Assembly (NCBI GenBank): GCA_003650505.1
Contig: QMQL01000046.1
Coordinates: 1 to 6,712 of the forward strand
Direction: 5' to 3'
Origin: Candidatus Acetothermia bacterium
GTDB taxonomy: Bacteria > Bipolaricaulota > Bipolaricaulia > UBA7950 > UBA9294
Length of the DNA: 6,712 bases
Shown: one piece after another, positions 1 through 4,354 of the stretch
Layout of the letters: each line of letters opens with the position of its first letter
How positions within the stretch are numbered: the first letter of the stretch is position 1
The notes under the pieces: generated by a model
Seen by the model: the letters and a program-made list of their open reading frames with translations, nothing else
Told to the model about the DNA's origin: nothing
Databases searched by the model: none
Translations under genes and position numbers: made by a program

Positions 1-567
1 ATCCTCCCTCTGCCCGCTCCGACCGTTGCATGAAGCCCCCCAATGGACGCCGGCTATCACCGGATGGCCCTCCCGGAGGGCGTGATCGATGACGACCTCC
101 GCGACCGGGTTGATACCGACCTCACTCCGATTCGTGTAGAAGGAGAGCTCGATCCCGGACGGGAGGCGGTCCCAGTCGAGGCAGCAGGAGCCGTAGGGGT
201 CCCCACCGCACTGTCCGAACCCGCTGTGAATCCGGAGCCAATCGTTCAGGATCCCCGGGTCCATCCCAACCTCGGCCCTCCCAGTGAACGACCGATCGGC
301 CGGGACGCTAACCTCGATCCCATAATAGGCGAGGACGGAGGCGAAGGCCGTCACCAAGCAGCCGCTCTCGCGGAACCGGTCGGGGCAGCCGTCGCTCCCG
401 AGGGTCGCCTTCCCCCACGCATCGGCCCCGTAGGTGTAGTTCTGGCTGAACGCAGGGACGCTCCGGGGAAGGGCGATCCCCCTCGCCTCCGCGGTGGACC
501 CCGGAGCGATCAGGAAGAGGAGAAACAGGCCGAGCACGAGGCTGCTCCTCAGTGAAGGCTTGTTCAT
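1..567 (-). CDS. Secreted peptidase C39-like protein (partial, C-terminus off the left edge)
   Basis: The minus-strand frame opens at the ATG whose complement is 565-567 and stays open to base 1, giving 189 residues without a stop. Residues 1-28 look like a Sec signal peptide: basic start (K3, R7), hydrophobic core LVLGLFLLFLIA, then STAEA as a cleavage region. The mature part matches the peptidase C39-like (C39_2) pattern: FSQNY at 40-44, a Trp at 51, then SGCLVTAFASVLAYYG at 68-83, where C70 sits at the expected nucleophile position, then DPGILNDWL at 103-111, and GHPVIAGVHWG at 167-177. The catalytic His of this fold usually lies near or after the last segment, so it may be H175 or lie outside the window. 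Six cysteines (61, 70, 120, 128, 129, 180) suggest disulfides or metal binding. The likely role is an exported thiol hydrolase or a non-catalytic C39-like binding domain; the substrate is unknown. The ribosome site is weak: a GAGGGGG run lies too far upstream. The family call is fairly sure, the activity is not. Confidence 0.72.
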   Translation of the reverse strand, partial: MNKPSLRSSLVLGLFLLFLIAPGSTAEARGIALPRSVPAFSQNYTYGADAWGKATLGSDGCPDRFRESGCLVTAFASVLAYYGIEVSVPADRSFTGRAEVGMDPGILNDWLRIHSGFGQCGGDPYGSCCLDWDRLPSGIELSFYTNRSEVGINPVAEVVIDHALREGHPVIAGVHWGASCNGRSGQRED

Positions 568-656
568 CGGTTGAACGGGTTCGCCCCCTCTCGTATGCTC
601 AGAACCGCCATCCGGCGTAGATAGAACCGATCATAGCTGGGCCGTTACGAACGTTC
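562..656. repeat. Cluster of GAAC/GTTC half-sites in the divergent intergenic region
   Basis: GTTC or GAAC occurs at 562, 573, 579, 602, 624, 649 and 653. Two pairs form inverted repeats: GAAC-GG-GTTC at 573-582 and the perfect palindrome GAACGTTC at 649-656. Each overlaps one of the two predicted -35 elements. AGAACCG is also directly repeated at 601-607 and 623-629. The spacing does not match the Gram-positive LexA box (GAAC-N4-GTTC), so no regulator is named. The region could be an operator, or chance in a short GC-rich spacer. Confidence 0.35.
571..599 (+). promoter_or_regulatory. Putative sigma70-type promoter for rsmD
   Basis: TTGAAC (571-576), a 17-nt spacer and TATGCT (594-599) give a consensus-like -35/-10 pair reading rightward. 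The predicted start, near 606, would give rsmD a leader of about 64 nt. It lies inside the leader of the divergent C39-like gene. Inferred from sequence only. Confidence 0.42.
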
Positions 657-658
657 AA
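630..658 (-). promoter_or_regulatory. Putative sigma70-type promoter for the C39-like gene
   Basis: On the minus strand, TTGAAC (complement of 653-658), a 17-nt spacer and TATGAT (complement of 630-635) form a good -35/-10 pair. The predicted start, near 623, would give a leader of about 56 nt. The promoter points toward the rightward rsmD promoter, so the two would transcribe through each other. Confidence 0.5.
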
Positions 659-669
659 GGAGCGATGTC

Positions 670-1218
670 GTGAGGATCATCGGAGGGACGCGCCGCGGGC
701 GGAAGCTTGTCGACTGGGAAGGAGAGGGGATCCGACCTGTCCGTGATTTCGTCCGGAGCGCGCTGTTCAGCATCATCGCAGATTTCGTCCCCGACGCCGC
801 GTTCCTCGATCTCTACTGCGGTACGGGGAGCATCGGGCTCGAGGCGCTCTCCCGCGGGGCTAGATCCTGCACGTTCGTCGACCGATCCCACGCCGCCTGT
901 TCGATCGTCCGCCAGAACCTCGACGCCCTCGATCTCCTCTCCGCCGGCGAGGTGATCGAATCCGGCGTGGTGGAGACAATCGATCACCTCAAGCGCCGCG
1001 GCAGACGGTTCGACATCGCGTTCATCGACCCGCCCTATCACGAGGGGCTCGTCCCGAGGACGCTCGAAGCCCTCGCAGACGGGCTGATCCTCACCCCGGA
1101 TCCGGTCGTCATCGCCGCCGTCGACCGGAAGGAGGAGATCGAGGGGCTCTTCGGGGTCCTCATACGCGTGGACGAGAGGGTATACGGTGACAATCGCCTC
1201 ATCTTCTACCGCCGCTGA
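670..1218 (+). CDS. rsmD: 16S rRNA (guanine(966)-N2)-methyltransferase RsmD
   Basis: This cytosolic SAM-dependent enzyme methylates the exocyclic N2 of G966 in 16S rRNA during 30S subunit assembly. The 182 residues match the usual length. The N-terminus MRIIGGTRRGRKL, followed by GIRPVRDFVRSALF (20-33), is the family signature. The Rossmann SAM loop LDLYCGTGSIG is at 46-56, the acidic ribose-binding region FVDRS is at 69-73, and the catalytic N-methyltransferase motif DPPY is at 120-123 within FIDPPY. The C-terminal VYGDNRLIFY is also typical. The start is GTG at 670, preceded by AAGGAG at 657-662 with 7 nt spacing. An ATG at 665 is out of frame and hits a stop after two codons. surE follows 56 nt downstream on the same strand; the usual partner coaD is not adjacent here. 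Confidence 0.95.
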   Translation: MRIIGGTRRGRKLVDWEGEGIRPVRDFVRSALFSIIADFVPDAAFLDLYCGTGSIGLEALSRGARSCTFVDRSHAACSIVRQNLDALDLLSAGEVIESGVVETIDHLKRRGRRFDIAFIDPPYHEGLVPRTLEALADGLILTPDPVVIAAVDRKEEIEGLFGVLIRVDERVYGDNRLIFYRR

Positions 1219-1229
1219 TGGAATCCGGC

Positions 1230-1258
1230 TTGACCTGACAGCCCCGAACAGCTAGGTT
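1230..1258 (+). promoter_or_regulatory. Weak putative promoter for surE
   Basis: TTGACC (1230-1235), a 17-nt spacer and TAGGTT (1253-1258) lie in the 56-nt gap between rsmD and surE. The -35 is good and the -10 is poor. surE could instead be read from the rsmD promoter. Confidence 0.28.
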
Positions 1259-1274
1259 TAGCCAGGGGTGGAAG

Positions 1275-2099
1275 ATGGCAGAACCATTGATCCTGGTCAC
1301 GAACGACGATGGCGTGAACGCCGCCGGGCTCCTCGCGTTGAAGACGACCCTCTCGACGATCGGAAGGGTGGAGATATTCGCACCGGAGCGGAACTGGTCG
1401 GCGGCGAGCCGGACGCGGACGTTCCATAAGCCGCTCCGCGTCGATGAGGTGAGGCTCCTCGACGGTAGCGTCGCCCGGGTGACGAGCGGAACGCCATCCG
1501 ACTGCGTCTCCCTCGCCCTCCTCGGGCTCCTCGACGACCGTCCCGACCTGATCGTCTCAGGTATAAACGCCGGGTTGAACCTCGGCCGCGACGTCTCCTA
1601 TTCGGGTACGGTCGCCGCCGCGATGGAGGGGGTCCGGGCCGGGATCCCGGCGATCGCGGTCTCCTACGACACGATATCCGCGCCGGAGGGGCCACCCGAT
1701 TACTCGAAGGCCGCCTCGTTCGCGGCCCGGTTGGCGGCGTTTCTGATCGGAGAGGTGAAGATCCCTCCCGGCGTCCTTCTGAACGTCAACATCCCCTACC
1801 TCCCCAACCCGCGGCCGATCGGGGTCGAGATCACCCGGCTCGGGGGGGAGGCGTACAGCAACTACCTCGTGACCGGGACCGATCCGCACGGGAGGAAGTA
1901 CTACTGGGTGAGCGGTGATCCGCTGACCGACGTCCCCCCCGAGGAGAAGGGGACCGACATCGGAGCGATCGCCGAGGGGAGGATTTCGATCACCCCGATC
2001 CACCTCGACCTGACCGACTACTCCCTCCTCGAACGGATGAAGGGGTGGGAGACGAAGCTAGGCCTTCCAGATCGTGAAGGCGCCGAAGGCGATGAATAG
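1275..2099 (+). CDS. surE: 5'/3'-nucleotidase SurE
   Basis: SurE is a cytosolic, divalent-metal-dependent phosphatase that dephosphorylates nucleoside 5'- and 3'-monophosphates and, in some species, short polyphosphate. It is linked to stationary-phase survival. The 274 residues are slightly above the common 250-265. The N-terminus ILVTNDDGVNAAGL carries the metal ligands D11 and D12. APERNWSAAS (36-45) supplies S42, and VSGINAGLNLGRDVSYSGT (94-112) supplies N98. These correspond to the Asp-Asp-Ser-Asn metal site of characterised SurE proteins. SGTPSDCV (71-78), LLNVNIP (168-174) and TDIGAIAEGRISITPI (227-242) are further family signatures. The ATG at 1275 is preceded by AGGGGTGG with short spacing. 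The last 42 bases overlap the 3' end of the convergent GDT1-like gene, so no intergenic terminator separates them. Confidence 0.96.
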   Translation: MAEPLILVTNDDGVNAAGLLALKTTLSTIGRVEIFAPERNWSAASRTRTFHKPLRVDEVRLLDGSVARVTSGTPSDCVSLALLGLLDDRPDLIVSGINAGLNLGRDVSYSGTVAAAMEGVRAGIPAIAVSYDTISAPEGPPDYSKAASFAARLAAFLIGEVKIPPGVLLNVNIPYLPNPRPIGVEITRLGGEAYSNYLVTGTDPHGRKYYWVSGDPLTDVPPEEKGTDIGAIAEGRISITPIHLDLTDYSLLERMKGWETKLGLPDREGAEGDE

Positions 2100-2333
2100 C
2101 GCGCCGGCGGCGTAGCGGACGATATGCACCGCTGAATCCGGCAGGAACCGCCCGATCGTGCTCCCGACCCCGACGGCGATCAGGGTGGTGAGGATGAGGG
2201 CCGATCCGGCGCCGATCGCCACCCCGGCGGGAGAGCCTCCCCGGCTCGCCAGGGCGAGTACGGCGAGCTGGGTCTTGTCCCCGAACTCGGCGAGGAAGAT
2301 GAGGGCGAAAGCAGCGAGCGCTTCGTGTAACAC
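2058..2333 (-). CDS. GDT1/TMEM165 (UPF0016) family single-domain membrane transporter
   Basis: This is a 91-residue integral membrane protein of the GDT1/UPF0016 cation family, whose members move Mn2+ or Ca2+; several bacterial members export manganese. The hallmark E-x-G-D-[KR]-[TS] motif is present once, as E16-F-G-D-K-T21. Three hydrophobic segments are visible at about 4-29 (interrupted by the motif), 37-60 and 70-90. Two-domain homologues have six helices and two motifs, so this is a half-size protein that would need to dimerise or pair with another half encoded elsewhere; no second copy is in the window. The start is GTG (complement of 2331-2333), preceded by AGGGGG with 4 nt spacing. 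The 27-nt leader implied by the upstream promoter leaves no room for a yybP-ykoY manganese riboswitch. The 3' end overlaps surE by 42 bp. Confidence 0.88.
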   Translation of the reverse strand: MLHEALAAFALIFLAEFGDKTQLAVLALASRGGSPAGVAIGAGSALILTTLIAVGVGSTIGRFLPDSAVHIVRYAAGALFIAFGAFTIWKA

Positions 2334-2367
2334 GATTCCCCCTTTGCTTTATCATGTTTAAACCGGG

Positions 2368-2396
2368 ATTCTACCGATCCGGCCGCGACTGAACAA
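2368..2396 (-). promoter_or_regulatory. Putative promoter for the GDT1-like gene
   Basis: On the minus strand, TTGTTC (complement of 2391-2396), a 17-nt spacer and TAGAAT (complement of 2368-2373) form a -35/-10 pair with a strong -10. The predicted start is near 2361, next to the palindrome GTTTAAAC at 2356-2363, about 27 nt from the GTG start. Confidence 0.45.
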
Positions 2397-2403
2397 TCCG
2401 GGG

Positions 2404-2432
2404 TTGTCAGACTATAAGGCGGATGTTAGACT
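2404..2432 (+). promoter_or_regulatory. Putative promoter for comEA
   Basis: TTGTCA (2404-2409), a 17-nt spacer and TAGACT (2427-2432) match nine of the twelve sigma70 consensus bases. The region is AT-rich compared with its surroundings. The predicted start, near 2439, gives a leader of about 35 nt containing GAGGT at 2466-2470, just before the comEA ATG. Confidence 0.45.
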
Positions 2433-2437
2433 ATTAA
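2409..2437 (+). repeat. Direct repeat AGACTAT(T)AA in the comEA promoter region
   Basis: AGACTATAA at 2409-2417 and AGACTATTAA at 2428-2437 repeat with a 19-bp offset, roughly two helical turns. The copies flank and overlap the predicted -10. This may be a tandem operator or an alternative -10 pair. It is short enough to be chance. Confidence 0.35.
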
Positions 2438-2473
2438 TGCATCTTTTTCACCACAAGATGAGGATGAGGTTGC

Positions 2474-2845
2474 ATGAACCCAGGTCACACCCCTTCCCAG
2501 GAACGGGGACTGATCGTCCTGATCGGGGTCGCGCTTCTCGCAAGCGGGATCGTCCTCTTCTTCAGCAGCGAACATCGCGCCCCGCAACATGAAATCGAGC
2601 CGATCGTCCTGGAGGGCGTCCGCGTGATCGTCCCGGTATTCACCGAAATCGGGAAGATAAACGTGAACGAGGCGAGCGCCGCGGAGCTCGAGCGGCTACC
2701 GGGGATCGGGGAGGCGCTCGCGACGCGGATCATCGCCTACCGGGAGGAGCACGGACCGTTCCGGAGCCTCGATGAGCTCGAAAACGTAAGCGGGATAGGG
2801 AAGGAGACGGTCGAGCGGCTCCGCGAGTACGCTGAGGCCCGCTGA
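2474..2845 (+). CDS. comEA: ComEA-like membrane-anchored helix-hairpin-helix DNA-binding protein
   Basis: The 123-residue protein has a short polar N-terminus, one hydrophobic anchor at about 12-31 (GLIVLIGVALLASGIVLFFS), a linker, and a C-terminal pair of helix-hairpin-helix motifs. The domain opens with INVNEASAAELERLPGIG (62-79), the classic ComEA signature. The first hairpin is LPGIG (75-79), followed by RIIAYREEHGPFRSLDEL (85-102), and the second is VSGIG (105-109). ComEA proteins bind incoming double-stranded DNA non-specifically outside the membrane during natural transformation. The SLBB domain found in longer ComEA proteins is missing; only a 30-residue linker separates anchor and hairpins. 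The ATG at 2474 follows GAGGT at 2466-2470 with 3 nt spacing. No comEC or other competence gene is adjacent, so a general DNA-binding role is possible. Its TGA abuts the stop of the convergent qng1. Confidence 0.88.
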   Translation: MNPGHTPSQERGLIVLIGVALLASGIVLFFSSEHRAPQHEIEPIVLEGVRVIVPVFTEIGKINVNEASAAELERLPGIGEALATRIIAYREEHGPFRSLDELENVSGIGKETVERLREYAEAR

Positions 2846-3814
2846 TCAATAAAAGACGGTCCGCGTCCGGTGGCGCGGTGGCCGCTTGTAGGCCGGCGAC
2901 TGGCCGCGGTTCCAGAGGAGGAGGTCGATCCGACGCGGGCCGATCCGGACCCCGTCTTCCCTCAATGCGGCGACAATCAGCTCGACGGCGTGAACGGCGC
3001 AGGCGCGGATCTCTACCTCCTCCTCCGATCCCGCCTCGATCAACTCCCCCTTCTCTATCCGCTCGGCAAGGGCGGCGTCGTAGGTGAGGATCCCATCGAT
3101 ACGGAGGACGTGGGGGACGAGGTTGTCGGCGAAGATCGTCAAGGATTCGATATCGTCGAAGCGTCCGGGGCCGCTCCGATCGAACGCGAGGGAGAGGTCG
3201 GACGCGAGGATCTGGGCGCGCTTGTAGAACGGGACCTCCATCCCCCTGTACCGTGCGACGTCGCGGAAGAACGGCTGGGCGGAGAGGATCTCGACGAGCC
3301 GACCGGCCGATCGATCGGCGGAGGCGATCAGCCCGAGGAAGCTCCCGTCGAACCGCTCGATCAGATCGCGGCCGAGGTCGTTCAGCGCCCTTGCGTAAAG
3401 GCCCATCAGCTCGGCTATCGTAGGATCGCTGAGATCCTGACCGAAGATGAGGGCGCACTCCATCTCGTCGATCTCAGCGAGCCGCTCGGGAGGGATCGGC
3501 CCCTCCCGCCGGAAACGATCGGCCAGGGAGGCAGCGATCGTCATGTATCCGGAGCGGCCGGGGCGCTTCCTCAGATGCGGGAAGTGACCGGAGCCGAAGT
3601 TGATCGAATCGAGGGTGACGATGTAGGCGGCACTCGCCTCCTCGTCGCCGTAGTAGTGGTAGGCCGGGTCGAACCCGAGCTCATCGATCCGATCGATCGG
3701 AAGGGAGGCGGCATACTTCGGGATCCGTCCCTCCTCGATCCGGACGTGACTAGCCTCCCGGGCGACGTACTTCGCCCGCCTTCTGATTTCGGAAAAGATA
3801 TCTCCCCTATCCAT
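2846..3814 (-). CDS. qng1: Queuosine 5'-phosphate N-glycosylase/hydrolase (Qng1, DUF2419 queuosine salvage)
   Basis: Qng1 releases the queuine base from queuosine 5'-monophosphate produced by tRNA turnover, so that a tRNA-guanine transglycosylase can reuse it. The 322 residues match the family's usual length. Visible signatures are LDSINFGSGHFPHLRKRPG (68-86), FYKRAQILASDL (196-207), LTIFADNLVPHVLR (225-238, with the conserved Asp at 230), GSEEEVEIRA (262-271), LLLWN (298-302) and the C-terminal PRHRTRTVFY (313-322). The NFGSG form is the one I associate with bacterial members. The ATG complementing 3812-3814 is the first good start; the ribosome site is weak. The gene is 40 nt downstream of the MoaD/ThiS-like gene on the same strand and is probably the last gene of the aor operon. 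No Q biosynthesis or transport gene is in the window. The family call is confident; the exact substrate is inferred from characterised homologues. Confidence 0.9.
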   Translation of the reverse strand: MDRGDIFSEIRRRAKYVAREASHVRIEEGRIPKYAASLPIDRIDELGFDPAYHYYGDEEASAAYIVTLDSINFGSGHFPHLRKRPGRSGYMTIAASLADRFRREGPIPPERLAEIDEMECALIFGQDLSDPTIAELMGLYARALNDLGRDLIERFDGSFLGLIASADRSAGRLVEILSAQPFFRDVARYRGMEVPFYKRAQILASDLSLAFDRSGPGRFDDIESLTIFADNLVPHVLRIDGILTYDAALAERIEKGELIEAGSEEEVEIRACAVHAVELIVAALREDGVRIGPRRIDLLLWNRGQSPAYKRPPRHRTRTVFY

Positions 3815-3854
3815 CGCCCGAGCCTAACCGATCCAGTCCCCGACCCGTCCTCCC

Positions 3855-4076
3855 CTAACCCCCGCCGACCGGGGGGAAGAGGGCGATGCGAGCCCGATCG
3901 GAGAGGAAGACGTCCCGGTCGTGGACGATCCGGCCGTCGACGATGACGAGATGGACCTCCCGTTCATCGAGGCCGAGGGATGAGAACAGATCGGCGAGCC
4001 TCGCCCCGGCGGGAAGCTCGACCTCCGCCGCTCTTCGATCCCCGAGCCCGGCGTAGAAGCGGACCGTCACCCTCAC
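3855..4076 (-). CDS. MoaD/ThiS-family sulfur carrier with C-terminal Gly-Gly-Gly
   Basis: This is a 73-residue ubiquitin-like beta-grasp protein. Visible features are the strand VRVTVRFYAGLGD (1-13), VELPAGARLADLFSSLGL (19-36), VHLVIVDGRIV (41-51) and the tail IALFPPVGGG (64-73). The terminal Gly-Gly is where an E1-like enzyme adenylates the carrier, which then bears a thiocarboxylate; in MoaD this sulfur builds the dithiolene of molybdopterin. Next to a tungsten oxidoreductase, a role in tungstopterin synthesis is likely, but a ThiS-like or other sulfur-transfer role cannot be excluded. I chose the GTG complementing 4074-4076: it overlaps the stop of the upstream gene as GTGA, has AAGGGA (complement of 4082-4087) 5 nt upstream, and puts the first beta-strand at residue 1. 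An in-frame ATG at 4103 would add nine residues and a 31-nt overlap. No E1 or MoaE gene is in the window. Confidence 0.85.
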   Translation of the reverse strand: MRVTVRFYAGLGDRRAAEVELPAGARLADLFSSLGLDEREVHLVIVDGRIVHDRDVFLSDRARIALFPPVGGG

Positions 4077-4354
4077 TTCGATCCCTTCGGCTCGAAGTAC
4101 CACTTGTAAAGGAGGCTCATGTCGTTCGGGAACAGGCCGATCCGATCCCCGTCCTCGACCGGCATCTCAAGGACGGCGTAGCGGCCGGAGACGAACAGGT
4201 TGCTCCCGAGCTCCCCCTCCGGGATCCCGATCCGCTCGACCACAGCCTGAACGGTATCCCCCTCCCGGTGCGGGAGGGCGATGATCGAGCGGCCGGCCGG
4301 ATCGCCCTTGGGCGCGAACCGGCGGAGCCTCCCGTAAAGACGGACCTCGATCAT
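4073..4354 (-). CDS. MoaD-like beta-grasp protein lacking the C-terminal Gly-Gly
   Basis: The 93 residues begin with the MoaD-type strand MIEVRLYGRLRRFAPKG (1-17) and continue with DTVQAVVERIGIPEGEL (33-49), a SNLFVSGRYA strand pair (51-60) and EDGDRIGLFP (67-76), which aligns with the last strand of MoaD. Where MoaD has PP-x-x-GG and stops, this protein continues with about 17 residues, NDMSLLYKWYFEPKGSK, and has no Gly-Gly. It therefore cannot form the usual C-terminal thiocarboxylate unless it is processed, and none of the tail suggests that. Its ATG directly follows the TGA of the oxidoreductase with no gap, and its own stop overlaps the next start. This tight coupling suggests it works with the oxidoreductase, as a small subunit, chaperone or cofactor-insertion partner. 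The fold is fairly sure; the role is inference. Confidence 0.78.
   Translation of the reverse strand: MIEVRLYGRLRRFAPKGDPAGRSIIALPHREGDTVQAVVERIGIPEGELGSNLFVSGRYAVLEMPVEDGDRIGLFPNDMSLLYKWYFEPKGSK

Noticed and set aside
43..555. A 170-codon open frame on the plus strand
   Set aside because: It is the mirror of the C39-like gene, which has a signal peptide and a family motif on the minus strand.
562..656. LexA/SOS box
   Set aside because: GAAC and GTTC half-sites are present, but none is separated by the required 4 nt; spacers are 0 or 2 nt.
2334..2361. Manganese (yybP-ykoY) riboswitch upstream of the GDT1-like gene
   Set aside because: The predicted leader is about 27 nt, too short for that element, and none of its conserved loops is seen.
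2846..2920. Possible intrinsic terminator around the comEA/qng1 junction
   Set aside because: GC-rich short inverted repeats occur but lie inside the qng1 coding region, and no stable stem is followed by a T-run in either direction.
2870..3946. A 358-codon open frame on the plus strand
   Set aside because: It is antisense to the well-supported qng1 and the following small gene, with compositional bias and no domain signature.
4077..4103. Longer ATG start for the Gly-Gly MoaD/ThiS-like protein
   Set aside because: The GTGA junction and well-placed ribosome site favour the shorter form, and the extra nine residues precede the first beta-strand.
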